Positions 27,964-37,520 are shown, numbered from the stretch's first letter. The stretch is 64,000 nt of DNA from Pseudomonadota bacterium (GCA_018896025.1 JAHIND010000005.1:150513-214512); one strand, 5' to 3'. The notes: a model not told the origin generated them from the sequence alone. Numbers and translations are program-made.

Positions 27964-28695
27964 ATGAGTAAGAGCAAGCAAACCAAACCCCCTGCGCGGC
28001 CGGACAAACCCGAGCCCCAAAAGGTGTTGGACGAGTTGACCGAAGGCAACCACCGTTTCACCCATGACCAGCGCCACCATCCCCGCAGCGACTTGCTGCG
28101 GCGCAAAGAGGCCCACCTGGGCAACCAGGCCGACCACGCCATGGCCACGGTGCTGGCCTGCTCGGACTCGCGGGTGCCGGTGGAGATGATCTTCGACGTG
28201 GGCATCATGGACCTTTTCGTGGTGCGAACCGCGGGCCACAGCATGGACTCGGCCACCCTGGCCTCGGTGGAATACGGTATGCTGCACGTGCACACCCCGC
28301 TGCTGGTGGTGCTGGGCCATACCGGGTGCGGAGCGGTGACCGCCGCCCTGGACATGGTGCAAAACGACGCGGTTCCCGCCCAGGCCAGCCTGCGCGGGCT
28401 GCTCAGCGGCATAACCCCGGCGGTGCACCAGGCCATGGCCGACCTGCCCGAGGCGGGCGCCGAGGAGCTTTTGGACCGGGCCATCGAGGAAAACGTCAAG
28501 CAGACCATGCAGGCGCTTTTCCGGCAAAGCAAGGCCATCAGGGAGGGAGTCGCCTCCGGCGCTTTTGCCGCGGTGGGAGCGATATACGATCTGGCCCATG
28601 GTCGTGTAAGATGGCTGGAGCCCCAGCAAACCGCCGGGGCGCCCGACCCGCAAAATCAAGCGGCCGCCGAGAGCCGCAACGAAATAGGAGGGTAG
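27964..28695 (+). CDS. Beta-class carbonic anhydrase
   Basis: Reversible CO2 hydration enzyme of 243 residues, cytoplasmic. The zinc ligands and dyad are intact: Cys66, Asp68 and Arg70 in ACSDSR, and His119 and Cys122 in GHTGCGA. A Lys/Pro-rich N-terminal tail (1-20) and a disordered Gln/Ala C-terminus extend the core. It lies 6 bp after the phosphotransfer-like gene and 2 bp before the next receiver gene, in one transcript with a SulP transporter. This supports an inorganic-carbon function for the cluster. The start ATG at 27964 has a poor ribosome site, consistent with coupled translation. Confidence 0.93.
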   Translation: MSKSKQTKPPARPDKPEPQKVLDELTEGNHRFTHDQRHHPRSDLLRRKEAHLGNQADHAMATVLACSDSRVPVEMIFDVGIMDLFVVRTAGHSMDSATLASVEYGMLHVHTPLLVVLGHTGCGAVTAALDMVQNDAVPAQASLRGLLSGITPAVHQAMADLPEAGAEELLDRAIEENVKQTMQALFRQSKAIREGVASGAFAAVGAIYDLAHGRVRWLEPQQTAGAPDPQNQAAAESRNEIGG

Positions 28696-28697
28696 CG

Positions 28698-29129
28698 ATG
28701 CAAGACATCAGGGTGTTGGTTGTCGATGATGATCCGGACTTCCTGGAAAGCGTCAGTGAGCGTCTGAGCAACCGGGGCTGCATTGTGGATACCGCTCTGG
28801 ACGGGGCCATGGCCCTGGAAAAGATCGGGCAAAACCTCTATGACGCCATCGTGCTGGATCTGCAGATGCCCAAGGTGGACGGCATGGAAACCCTGAAGCG
28901 GGCCCTGGCCAACAAGCCCAGCCTTCAGATCATCCTGCTGACTGGTCACGCCAGCGTGCAGGTCGGCGTGGAGGCCATGCGCCTGGGCGCCCTGGATTTC
29001 ATGGAAAAGCCCGCCGACCTGGATCTGCTGGTGGAGAAGATCAAGGAAGGCCGGGCCCGGCGCATCGACATCGACGACCAGACCAGGGAAGCGGCGGTCC
29101 GCGAAGCCCTCAAGAAGTACGGCTGGTAG
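28698..29129 (+). CDS. Single-domain response regulator with short C-terminal helix
   Basis: Receiver of 143 residues: DDD near residues 10-12, phospho-acceptor Asp in AIVLDLQMPKVDG, Thr in LLTGHASV and Lys in FMEKPAD. After the receiver about 25 charged residues (RARRIDIDDQTREAAVREAL) form a helix that could be a docking or dimerisation segment. The start at 28698 follows GGAGGG. It closes the compact run that began at 18963. Confidence 0.92.
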   Translation: MQDIRVLVVDDDPDFLESVSERLSNRGCIVDTALDGAMALEKIGQNLYDAIVLDLQMPKVDGMETLKRALANKPSLQIILLTGHASVQVGVEAMRLGALDFMEKPADLDLLVEKIKEGRARRIDIDDQTREAAVREALKKYGW

Positions 29130-29559
29130 GACCCGCCAAGAACGATCGCGGCCAAACGGTCCCGCCCCCTGCCTGCCCGGCGGTTTGGCCGCCCACGGGC
29201 GCGGACCAAAAGCGAGAAGCCCTGGCCCGGCAAAAAACTAGGGCCATGAGCCATGGCGAGGCCGCGCGGGGGCGGGGGCATGGCTCGGGGCCCACAACCG
29301 GCGTCGCGAGACCCGCTTATTTTTCACGCCCACCCAGTGGGCGTCCCCCTCCCCCCAGGCCAGGGCGGAGAATATCCTATTCTTGCCGTCCGGCCTCTTG
29401 CCGGATATGCTCAAGTGAAACGGCCAGACTGCGGACATCTCCGAGAAGGAGGCTCCATTGCCCGCGAGGCCAACGGTGCTTGTTGAGCCCTCCGGCCTTT
29501 TACTAAACAGCAATCACCTTATGATCTTATTATGATCTTATCGTGGTGAGGTAAGTTTC
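29130..29559. other. Intergenic region between the signalling cluster and the diguanylate cyclase gene
   Basis: 430 bp without a supportable gene. A 10-bp stem, GCGGCCAAAC (29148-29157) with GTTTGGCCGC (29183-29192), lacks a T-run and may mark the cluster's 3' end. GAGCCATG/CATGGCTC around 29248-29286 is another stem. The downstream end carries the 11-bp tandem repeat described separately. No riboswitch pattern was recognised. Confidence 0.4.
29519..29540. repeat. Perfect 11-bp tandem direct repeat upstream of the diguanylate cyclase gene
   Basis: TTATGATCTTA occurs twice head to tail (29519-29529, 29530-29540), 20 bp before the cyclase start codon. One-helical-turn spacing is typical of sites for regulators binding as head-to-tail dimers. 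Confidence 0.55.
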
Positions 29560-30825
29560 ATGCGCCGCCAGGTTCGCCTTTTATTAGTGGAGGACAGCAA
29601 GACCTACAGCATGCTCATAAAAGGCACTTTGCGGGAAATGGCCAAGGATGAGTATACGCTGAAGGCGGTGGAGACGGTGGAGCAAGCCGCCGCCACGGTC
29701 CACGACTTTGATCCGGACGCCATCCTGCTCGACCTGTTCCTGCCCGACAGCGAGGGGCTGGACACCCTGCGCCGCGTGAAAAACATCTTCTCGGACAAAG
29801 CCATCGTGGTGTTGAGCAGCCTCGACGACGAAGAAACCGCCTTCCAGGCCATCCGGGAGGGGGCCCAGGACTATCTGGTTAAATCCGAGACCGATCCCAA
29901 GACCATGGAGCGGGCCATACGCTACGCCAGGGAGCGAAACCAGATAGAGCAGGCTCTGCTGCAAAGCCAAAAGCTGGTGCGCGACCTGTTGGACTCCATC
30001 CAGGCGGGCATCTTGATCGTCGAGCCCACCGACCACCGCATCGTGGACGCCAACTCCGTGGCCATGGAGATGTTCAAGGCGTCCTCCCAGGAGGTGATCG
30101 GGTCCGTCTGCCACCGCTTCGTGTGCCAGGATCAGCTGGGGCGGTGCCCCATCACCGATCTAGGCAAAAAGTCCGACAACTCAGAGCAGCAACTGCGCCA
30201 ATCCGACGGCCAATTGATGCCCATTCTCAAGACCGTGGCCCTGGTCAATCTGGACGGCCGGGAGCGCCTGGTGGAGAGCTTCTTGGACATCTCCAGCCTC
30301 AAGAAGATGGAGGAGGAGCTGCGCTGCCTGTCCCTCACCGATGAGCTGACCGGCATCGCCAACCGGCGGCAGTTCATGTACACGGCCTCCCTGGAGGCCA
30401 AGCGCGCCCGGCGCTATGGCAACTCCATCTCCTTGATAAACGTGGATGTCGACGAATTCAAAACCGTCAACGACAGCCTGGGGCATCATGCCGGGGACCT
30501 GGTGCTCAGAAAGCTCACCCAGTTAATCAGCCAGGAGCTGCGCGATAGCGACCTTTTCGGCCGGGTGGGCGGCGAGGAATTCGCCATCATCCTACCGGAA
30601 ACCGGCCTGCAAGCCGCCGTGGAGGTGGCCGATAGGTTGCGCGTGCGCGTCCAGAGCCACACCTTCAAGGCCGAAGGACGTCATATCGCCTGCACCATAA
30701 GCCTGGGGGTGGCGGCCTTTGATCCCGAGTCCGACGACCTGGATTCCTGGCTCAAACGGGGCGACCAGGCCCTGTACCAGGCCAAGGGAAAAGGCCGCAA
30801 CCGGGTGGAGGCCCTGGAGGCCTGA
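29560..30825 (+). CDS. Diguanylate cyclase response regulator (REC-PAS-GGDEF)
   Basis: Makes cyclic di-GMP from two GTP. The 421 residues comprise a receiver (Asp58 in ILLDLFLPD), a PAS domain at about 135-245 with three Cys (CHRFVCQDQLGRC, residues 184-196), and a GGDEF domain at about 255-420. The active-site loop is GGEEF at 337-341, and an inhibitory I-site RxxD (Arg328-Asp331) lies five residues before it, so product inhibition is expected. The Cys-bearing PAS subtype may sense redox or bind metal; that is speculative. The receiver implies control by a kinase, plausibly one of the two encoded just upstream. Confidence 0.93.
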   Translation: MRRQVRLLLVEDSKTYSMLIKGTLREMAKDEYTLKAVETVEQAAATVHDFDPDAILLDLFLPDSEGLDTLRRVKNIFSDKAIVVLSSLDDEETAFQAIREGAQDYLVKSETDPKTMERAIRYARERNQIEQALLQSQKLVRDLLDSIQAGILIVEPTDHRIVDANSVAMEMFKASSQEVIGSVCHRFVCQDQLGRCPITDLGKKSDNSEQQLRQSDGQLMPILKTVALVNLDGRERLVESFLDISSLKKMEEELRCLSLTDELTGIANRRQFMYTASLEAKRARRYGNSISLINVDVDEFKTVNDSLGHHAGDLVLRKLTQLISQELRDSDLFGRVGGEEFAIILPETGLQAAVEVADRLRVRVQSHTFKAEGRHIACTISLGVAAFDPESDDLDSWLKRGDQALYQAKGKGRNRVEALEA

Positions 30826-30921
30826 GACCGCCACGGCGCGCCGAGAGCTACCAGCCGTAAGTCCTCTCCGCCATACCTGGAAAATTCCGAGGGCCAGTCC
30901 GTGCCGCAAATGAATGATCGG

Positions 30922-30950
30922 ACCAGCACCGCGAGTGCTGGTTTGCTGTT
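30922..30950 (+). terminator. Terminator-like hairpin between convergent cyclase and autotransporter genes
   Basis: ACCAGCAC (30922-30929) pairs with GTGCTGGT (30935-30942), followed by an imperfect T-rich tract TTGCTGTTT on the plus strand. Confidence 0.6.
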
Positions 30951-30995
30951 TCATCCCTGCCCGAAACGGGTTTACCCCCGGCGCGGGAACGGGCC

Positions 30996-33900
30996 CTAGA
31001 ACCGGTACTCAAGCCCCGCGGTGACGGCCTGAGCGTAATAATCGTCGCCCAGGGCCAGGGTCAGGGCCAGGTTGGCCTCCAGGGTTTGGCTAATCAGGGC
31101 GGAGAAGCCCGCGCTGACCACGCCATAGTCCGAGGGCAGCTTCAGGCCGTCCACCGTGAAGGGCGAGACCCCGTAGTCCACGAAGCGGGCCGTGACCTGC
31201 AGGGGATCGTCCTTGAACTCGTGCCACCAGGCCGCCGACAGCCGGGGCAGCACCCGCACCCCGCCCAACTCCCACAGGCTGGAGGCCTGCCAGCCCAAGG
31301 CGCTCTGCATTGACTCCGCGTCCTGTTCATCCACCGCCAGGCCCAGAGCCCCCACCCCGGACTCACTGAAGCCGTCCTGCTTCAGGCTGGTGTATCGCAC
31401 CATGGCCGTGGGCCCGGTTTGCCATCCGCCCAGCCTGAAGTCGTAGCCGCCCTTGAGGCTACCCAACCCGGCCAGGCCGTGGAAGTCGCTGCGGGCCGTG
31501 CCGTTGTAGCTGGGCAAGTTCAGAGACCGGTGGGCGGTGGCGTCGTTGTAGGCGAAGCCGAGCTGACCCCGCAGGTATAGCTGCCCCCAGACGGCCTTGG
31601 CGTAGAGACCGGCGTGGAAGTTGTCCATGCGCCCGTAATAGGAGGGGCGGTCCCAGTCCAGGTCGCCCCGGCTGACGCCCAGGGCCAGGCCCAGGTTCAG
31701 CCACGGGGCCAGAGCGCCGTCGCCGCCCAGGGCCAGGCCGTCCAGGGTCTGGCCGTAGCCCAGGTGTTGGGCGTCGCCCTCGCGCTGGGCGGTGCTGCCC
31801 CAGAAGCGGGCCCACAGATTCAGGCCCTGGGGGGATTCCTCGGCGGGAGGCATCCCCAACAGTAGCGCGTCACGCTCCTGGTCCATCTGCTGGTCGATGA
31901 CATCGCCGAAGGCCTGGGCGCTTTGCAACGAAGACCAAGCAAAGGCGCTGTACATCTCCGGGCTGAGCTGCTCCAGGGCGGCGCTTATCTGGGCCGCGCT
32001 GTAGGAGAAGTCCATGAGCGTGATCAGGGAGGCCATCTCGTCGTCGCGGTTCACCGCCAGGGGCACTACGGCGTCCAGGCTGCCACCCACCATGCGCTGG
32101 CCCGGCGTCTCGCCGAACTCGGCGTAGGAGGCGCGCGACAGGGTTATGGAGATACAATCGCTGGAAGCGCCCATGGACAGGGACAGCACCACCGAGTCCA
32201 AGAGGGACTGGAAGCTGGAGAAGCCGCCCACGATGTTGCCCGCGCTCAGCACCGTCCAAGAGGTGCCGCCGGTGTAGACCCCCGGATCCAGGGAGGCCCG
32301 CAAGGTGCCGCCGTTCAGGTAGGCGGTGCCGGTGACCACCAGGCGGTCTCCCGAACTCTGGCCCAGTTGCACGGCCAAAACCCCGCTGCTGGTGTTGATG
32401 AAGTCGCCGTCGATGGTCAGGGTGCCGATGCTGTTGCCCGGAGAGATGACGCCGTTGTTGGTAACCTCGCCCACGATGGTGCCGTTGCCCCCCAGGGTGC
32501 CGTAGTTGGTCAGCGTGTCGCTGGTCAGGGTGCCGTTGATCGACGCCGCTCCGCCCGCCTCCACCGTGGTTGCTCCGCTAATGCTCCAGTCGCCGGTCAG
32601 GGTGGTGCGGCCGCCGTAAAAGGCCAGGTTCTCGAAATTCAGGTAGGTGGTGCCCCACAGGCTGCCGTCCTGGTTGCCCATGCCGCTGAAGGCCAGGGTG
32701 TCGGTGCCGCTGCCGCCGCCTACCGTGCCGCCCACCGAGGAGCCGCTTTCCAGGTTGACCCGGTCGTCGCCGTCACCCGCGTAGATGCTGCCCCCCACCG
32801 CGCCGCTGTTGGTGATGGTGTCGTCGCCGCCGCTGCTGCCGCTGCCGGTGTTTCTGCCGCCGTAGATGTTGCCGGTCACCGTGCCGGAGTTGACTATGGT
32901 GTTGCCGGTGCTGCTGCTGCCCGCGCCGGAGTTGAGGCTGCCCCAGATGTTGCCGCTCACCGTGCCGGAGTTGACTATGGTGTTGCCGCCGCCGCTGCTG
33001 CCGTCGCCGTCGTTGTAGCTGCCGTAGAGGCCGCTGGTGACGGTGCCCGCGTTGTTGATGACGTTGCCGCCGCCGCTGGAGTTGGTGCCGGTATTGCGGC
33101 TGCCAACGATATAGTCCGCCGTTCCGGAAGATGTGTTGCTTATGGTGTTGCTGCCGCCGCTGCTGGAATCGCCCTCGTTGGAGCTGCCGTAGATCACCTG
33201 ACCCACGCTGCCGGAGTTGGTGATGGTGTTGCCGCCCCCGCCGACGCTGCCGCCGCGGTTGCGGCTGCCGAAGATATAACCGTCCACCGTGCCGGAGTTG
33301 ACGATGGTGTTGTCCCCGCCGCTGCTGCCCGTGGAGGTGTTGTGGGTGCCGTAGATGGATTTGCCCGCCGTCCCCGAGTTGACGATGGTGTTGTCCCCGC
33401 CGCTGGCGGAGTCGCCCTGGTTGCGGGTGCCCATGATGTTGCCGTCCACCGTCCCGGTATTGGTGATGGTGTTGCCGCTGCCGCTGGTGGAGTCGCCCTG
33501 GTTGTCGGAGCCGTAGATGCCGCCACTCACCGTGCCCGCGTTGACGGTGGTGTTGTCCCCGCCGCTGCTGCCCGTCCCCTCGTTGATGCTGCCGAAGATG
33601 TAGCCGTCCACCGTCCCCGTACTGGTGATTGAGTTCGACCCGCCGCTGCTGCCTGTGCCGTCGTTGTAGCTGCCGTAGATGTCGTAGGTCACCGTGCCGG
33701 TGTTGCTTATGTTGTTGGAGCCGCCGACGCTGTCCACCCCGCCGTTGCCGCTGCCGTAGATGTCGCCGTCCACCGTGCCGGTGTTGATGATGGTGTTGGA
33801 GCTGCCGCTGCTGTAGTCGCCTTCGTTGAAGCTCCCGGCGAGACCAGATACCTCGAGGCCGGTGTTGATGACGGTGTTGTAGCCGCCGCCGCTGTTCTCC

Positions 33901-34967
33901 CCATCGTTTTGGCTGCCCACGAGGCCGCCGTAATCCTCGCCGGAGTTAGTGATGGTGTTATAGCCGCCGCTGCTGGAGTCACCCTCGTTGACGCTGCCGA
34001 AGGAGCCGAAGCCGCTGGCGGTGTCGGTAAGGGTGATGGTGTTGGAGCCACCGGTGGCGCCCGCCCCGGCGTTGTAGCTGCCCATGATTGTAACGGCCAT
34101 GCCGCTGTTGGTGATGATGTTGTCTCCGCCGCTGGTGGAGGCGCCATCGTTATAGCTGCCGATGATGCCCAGGCTCACACCGCTGTTGCTGATGCTGTTG
34201 GACCCGCCGCTGCTGTCCGCGCCGGCGTTAAGGCTGCCGTAGATGTCGTTGTCCACCGTACCGGCGTTATTGATGTTGTTACCCCCGCCGCTGTTGCCCA
34301 CGCCGGTGTTGTTGCTGCCGTAGATGCTGTCGGCAACTGTTCCGGTGGCGGAGTTGACGATAGTGTTGCCCCCGCCGCTGGCCCCCGCGCCGGTGTTGTC
34401 GCTGCCGTAGAGGCCATTGACCGCGCCTGAGTTGCTGATGGTGTTGCCGCCGCCGCTGCTGCCCGCGCCGGTGTTGCTGCTGCCGTAAACTGACCCGCTC
34501 ACCGTGCCCGAGTTGACTATGGTGTTGTCCCCGCCGCTGCTGTCGTCTCCCTTGTTGCGGCTGCCCATGAGGTTGTTGCCTATGGTCCCGGCGTTGGTGA
34601 GGCTGTTGGAGCCGCCGTCGCTGCCCGTGGCGGTGTTGTTGCTGCCGAAGACGCTTACGCCTATGGAGCCGCCGAGCTGGTTCACCACGGTGTTGGAGCC
34701 GTCGCTGCTCATGAATACGCTCTGGCCGACATCGCCCGAGTTGGTGAAGAGATCGTGCCCCCCCTGGGTCATGTTCACCTGTTTGTTGATGGTGCCCTGG
34801 TTGTCGTAATCATCGTCCTCGGAGGTGCCGGCCCAGTTGCCGGTGATAGTCCCGGTGTTGGTTTGGTCGGCGGCCGGAGCCGGAGCGGCGGCCAGGGTCA
34901 GGAGCAGAAGCCCGCACAGCAGGCGGCGGGCAATAGAGCCCAACGGACGGCATAGGCAGCTTTGCAT
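30996..34967 (-). CDS. Autotransporter (type Va) with about 23 tandem Gly/Ser/Asn/Thr-rich repeats
   Basis: Surface protein of 1323 residues. It has a signal peptide (RRLLCGLLLLTLAAAPAPA), a passenger of tandem repeats of about 30 residues with consensus near GSxNxGxxSSGGxNTIxNSGTV (about residues 85-790), a non-repeated beta-helix and linker, and a C-terminal autotransporter beta-barrel of about 270 residues ending in aromatic Phe (GLEYRF). The start at 34967 is preferred over 35000 because GGGGGAC lies 4 nt before it. The DNA repeat (about 90 bp, roughly 32.8-34.7 kb) can change length by recombination. The repeated GTV/GxIYGS strands suggest a beta-solenoid adhesin; its target is unknown. 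Confidence 0.87.
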   Translation of the reverse strand: MQSCLCRPLGSIARRLLCGLLLLTLAAAPAPAADQTNTGTITGNWAGTSEDDDYDNQGTINKQVNMTQGGHDLFTNSGDVGQSVFMSSDGSNTVVNQLGGSIGVSVFGSNNTATGSDGGSNSLTNAGTIGNNLMGSRNKGDDSSGGDNTIVNSGTVSGSVYGSSNTGAGSSGGGNTISNSGAVNGLYGSDNTGAGASGGGNTIVNSATGTVADSIYGSNNTGVGNSGGGNNINNAGTVDNDIYGSLNAGADSSGGSNSISNSGVSLGIIGSYNDGASTSGGDNIITNSGMAVTIMGSYNAGAGATGGSNTITLTDTASGFGSFGSVNEGDSSSGGYNTITNSGEDYGGLVGSQNDGENSGGGYNTVINTGLEVSGLAGSFNEGDYSSGSSNTIINTGTVDGDIYGSGNGGVDSVGGSNNISNTGTVTYDIYGSYNDGTGSSGGSNSITSTGTVDGYIFGSINEGTGSSGGDNTTVNAGTVSGGIYGSDNQGDSTSGSGNTITNTGTVDGNIMGTRNQGDSASGGDNTIVNSGTAGKSIYGTHNTSTGSSGGDNTIVNSGTVDGYIFGSRNRGGSVGGGGNTITNSGSVGQVIYGSSNEGDSSSGGSNTISNTSSGTADYIVGSRNTGTNSSGGGNVINNAGTVTSGLYGSYNDGDGSSGGGNTIVNSGTVSGNIWGSLNSGAGSSSTGNTIVNSGTVTGNIYGGRNTGSGSSGGDDTITNSGAVGGSIYAGDGDDRVNLESGSSVGGTVGGGSGTDTLAFSGMGNQDGSLWGTTYLNFENLAFYGGRTTLTGDWSISGATTVEAGGAASINGTLTSDTLTNYGTLGGNGTIVGEVTNNGVISPGNSIGTLTIDGDFINTSSGVLAVQLGQSSGDRLVVTGTAYLNGGTLRASLDPGVYTGGTSWTVLSAGNIVGGFSSFQSLLDSVVLSLSMGASSDCISITLSRASYAEFGETPGQRMVGGSLDAVVPLAVNRDDEMASLITLMDFSYSAAQISAALEQLSPEMYSAFAWSSLQSAQAFGDVIDQQMDQERDALLLGMPPAEESPQGLNLWARFWGSTAQREGDAQHLGYGQTLDGLALGGDGALAPWLNLGLALGVSRGDLDWDRPSYYGRMDNFHAGLYAKAVWGQLYLRGQLGFAYNDATAHRSLNLPSYNGTARSDFHGLAGLGSLKGGYDFRLGGWQTGPTAMVRYTSLKQDGFSESGVGALGLAVDEQDAESMQSALGWQASSLWELGGVRVLPRLSAAWWHEFKDDPLQVTARFVDYGVSPFTVDGLKLPSDYGVVSAGFSALISQTLEANLALTLALGDDYYAQAVTAGLEYRF
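32820..34680 (-). repeat. Tandem coding repeat array, about 23 units of roughly 84-93 bp
   Basis: Units are recognisable on the plus strand by recurring GTGTTGCCGCCGCCGCTG-like and CCGTAGATG-like segments. They are degenerate at the nucleotide level, so the array is old rather than a recent expansion, and unit lengths vary slightly. Confidence 0.75.
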
Positions 34968-35000
34968 GTTTGTCCCCCAGCGCCGCATGAAGCCACACAC

Positions 35001-35469
35001 CTCATGGGACCTAATGATGTTGCCCCAGAAAAGCGCGAAACGCGAGGGGCCTGCTCTTAACCTTGTTGGGCACCGTGGGGTGTGGAGGCAAAACAGACCG
35101 GTACGCCCAAAGGTTGAGGCAACCCTCGCCTTGAGCGGACGCGGCGAGATGTCGGCACAGCATTTAATTCACGGGCAGGCGAACACGGCGATCATCGTAA
35201 CTTTAAACATCTAAATATGTACAGGTTTTTATAGCCAGCCCTTCCGCAAGGCTCGGCAATAGACAACATTTCTTATGTGCGCCGGCAGCAAGGCGAAATT
35301 GCAAGACCTGAGTTTGGCCACGGACGGGCCTCGCCGACCATGTTTGCTCACGCCGGCCGCTTGTTGCGCAAGGCGTATGCCCCGGTGGACTATTTCCTGA
35401 TTCAATGAATAGTGTTTTGACCGAGAGTCATGCTACGATACCAAAATATTTTTTTACATTGCGACGCCG
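35001..35469. other. Intergenic region between divergent autotransporter and glycosyltransferase genes
   Basis: About 470 bp, AT-richer than its flanks, with no supportable gene, repeat or clear promoter. It must contain the control regions of both divergent genes. Confidence 0.45.
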
Positions 35470-36222
35470 TTGCGCTTCATGGCCGTCATGGCTAAGGACG
35501 AAATAGTGCCCAGCCCCCCAGCGACAGCGCATGAGATAAGGCCTGCCCCTCCTGCCGCACCGGCGGTTTCCATAATCGTTCCGGTTTACAACGAGCAGGA
35601 AAGCATTCCCGGCCTTTATGATGGCTTGGCGCATCTGGCCGACTCCCTGGGAGCCGAGATCATCGTGGTGGACGACGGCTCCGACGACGCCAGTCCCCAA
35701 CTTTTGCAAGACTGCCGGGACTTCATCTATCTGCGCATCGCCCACGCCGGCAAAAGCGCCGCCCTGGCCGCCGGACTGGCTAGGGCCAGGGCTCACATTA
35801 CCGTGACCATCGACGCCGACTTGCAGGAAGACCCCGCCCATATCCCTGCCATGGTGGCCCTGGTGGAGCAGGGCTACGATTGCGTGCATGGCGTGCGGGT
35901 GCGCCGCCAGGACGCCTTTTGGGGCAAGCGCCTGCCCTCCTGGTTCTACAATCTACTTATATGGCTGCTTTTCGGCTACCAGTTCCGGGACGTGAACTGC
36001 GGCCTGCGCGCCGCGCCCACCGCGCGGCTGCGCCCCCTGGAGTGGAGCCGGGGGACCCATCGCCTGGTTCCCCTGCTGGTCCATCTGCAGGGCGGCCGTA
36101 TCAAGGGAGTGCCGGTGCGGCACCGCCGCCGCCAATGGGGCCGCTCCAAGTACGCCACCCCCAGACGCTACCCGGTTTCCCTGCGCCACCTGCTCAACTT
36201 GTGGTTGAACGGCCATGTTTGA
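35470..36222 (+). CDS. Family 2 glycosyltransferase (DPM1/DesVII-like)
   Basis: GT-A fold glycosyltransferase of up to 250 residues. It has the N-terminal VSIIVPVYNEQESIPGLYD, a nucleotide-binding VVDDGSDDASP and the metal-binding DADLQEDP (DxD-like). Only a weak hydrophobic patch is present at the C-terminus, so it is a soluble or peripheral DPM1-type enzyme that transfers sugar to polyprenyl phosphate or a similar lipid. The start is uncertain: TTG 35470, ATG 35479 and ATG 35488 all lack a clear ribosome site. It overlaps the next gene by 8 bp, forming a GT2 - flavoprotein - radical SAM operon. Confidence 0.85.
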   Translation: MRFMAVMAKDEIVPSPPATAHEIRPAPPAAPAVSIIVPVYNEQESIPGLYDGLAHLADSLGAEIIVVDDGSDDASPQLLQDCRDFIYLRIAHAGKSAALAAGLARARAHITVTIDADLQEDPAHIPAMVALVEQGYDCVHGVRVRRQDAFWGKRLPSWFYNLLIWLLFGYQFRDVNCGLRAAPTARLRPLEWSRGTHRLVPLLVHLQGGRIKGVPVRHRRRQWGRSKYATPRRYPVSLRHLLNLWLNGHV

Positions 36223-37495
36223 CGCCGTGGTGCTGGGCGGCGGCTACTCCGGCCTGGCCGCCGCCCGAAGCCTCATGCAGGGTGGGGCCGGGTGTCTGCT
36301 CTTGGAGGCCTCCGACGGCCTGGGCGGGGCGGGGCGTTGCAGCCCGGTGGCCGGGGAACCGGTGGAGTGGTTTTATCACCACATCAAACCCCACGACAGC
36401 GAGCTGCTGGAACTGATCGGCGAGATGGGCCTGGAAGGCTCGTTGCTGTGGCAGGAGACCTCCATGGCCTTTTACCTTGAGGGGCGGCTATATCCCTTCA
36501 GCCGCCCCCAGGACCTTTTGCGTTTCGCTCCCTTCAACCTGGCCGACAAACTGCGCTTCTGCGCGGGCATGCTCAGCTCGCGCTTCACCCAGAGCCAAAA
36601 CCTGACCGGGATGAGCGCCAAGGACTGGATCGTGCGCCACTGGGGCCAGAGCGTTTACCGCAAGATGATGGCCCCCATGATGCGCAACAAATTCGGCATC
36701 CCCCCGGAGCGGGTGTGCGCCGGTTTTCTGCACGGCCGCATCAAGGGCCTGGCCGCCACCAAGGCCAAGGGGGTGAGCGGTGAGATGCTGGGCTATCTGG
36801 ACGGCGGCCTGGACCGCCTGGCCCGCCGTCTGGGCGAGGAGCTGGCCCAGGGCGCACAGGTCCGCCTTAACTCGCCGGTGGAGGCCCTGGAGCGCGGCAA
36901 GGACGGCTACCTGGTGCACGCCGGGGGGCAGAGCCACGCGGCCAGGGTGGTTATCAACACCCTGCCGCTGAACCACTTCGCCCGGCTGCCGGTGAACTTC
37001 AGCTTCGATAGCCGGGTGAAGTACCAGGGCGCGGCCTGCGCCCTCATGGCCCTGGACCGTCCCCTGGAACTGCCCTATTGGACCAACATCCTGGAGCCCG
37101 GCTTCTCTTTCAAGGTGGTGGTGAACCAGTCCCTGCTGGGACGCCATCGGGCCAACCTGGTCTACTGCTCGGCCTACCTGCCCGACGAGCATCCCCTGAT
37201 CACCGCCCCGGCCGACCAGGTGCGCGACACCTACCTAAAGGACCTGAGGGCCATGGTGGGGCCGGTGGAGCTTATAGACTGCCTGGTGACCCAAAGCCCG
37301 GTGGCCACCCCGGTGTTCGACGTGGACTACCACCAACAAACCCATGATTTGCAAAGCCGCCTGCCCGGCGTGTTCTTCGCGGGCAACGCCACCATCTATC
37401 CCCATAGCCGCACGGTCAGCAGCGTGATCGGCTCGGGGCGGCGGGCGGCGGGCATGGCCCTGGAGCGCCTGGCCTCCGGGGCCCGGACGGCCTGA
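36215..37495 (+). CDS. FAD-dependent amine-oxidase-like oxidoreductase (protoporphyrinogen oxidase/UDP-galactopyranose mutase fold)
   Basis: Flavoprotein of 426 residues. An N-terminal Rossmann FAD motif (VVLGGGYSGLAAARSL then LLLEASDGLGGAGR) and a C-terminal FAD segment (GVFFAGNATIYPHSRTVSSVIGSGRRAA) frame a variable substrate domain. In glycan loci such proteins often act as mutases, desaturases or oxidases. Start and end overlap or abut neighbours (8 bp overlap with GT2, 25 bp gap to the radical SAM gene), so it belongs to a lipid or glycan modification operon. Substrate not identifiable. Confidence 0.82.
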   Translation: MFDAVVLGGGYSGLAAARSLMQGGAGCLLLEASDGLGGAGRCSPVAGEPVEWFYHHIKPHDSELLELIGEMGLEGSLLWQETSMAFYLEGRLYPFSRPQDLLRFAPFNLADKLRFCAGMLSSRFTQSQNLTGMSAKDWIVRHWGQSVYRKMMAPMMRNKFGIPPERVCAGFLHGRIKGLAATKAKGVSGEMLGYLDGGLDRLARRLGEELAQGAQVRLNSPVEALERGKDGYLVHAGGQSHAARVVINTLPLNHFARLPVNFSFDSRVKYQGAACALMALDRPLELPYWTNILEPGFSFKVVVNQSLLGRHRANLVYCSAYLPDEHPLITAPADQVRDTYLKDLRAMVGPVELIDCLVTQSPVATPVFDVDYHQQTHDLQSRLPGVFFAGNATIYPHSRTVSSVIGSGRRAAGMALERLASGARTA

Positions 37496-37520
37496 GTCCA
37501 GCAAAGGAGCGACGTCAGCG

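Noticed and set aside
32820..34680. CRISPR array suggested by regular repeats with spacers
   Set aside because: Repeats are in frame, degenerate and translate into a periodic autotransporter passenger; no cas genes are present.
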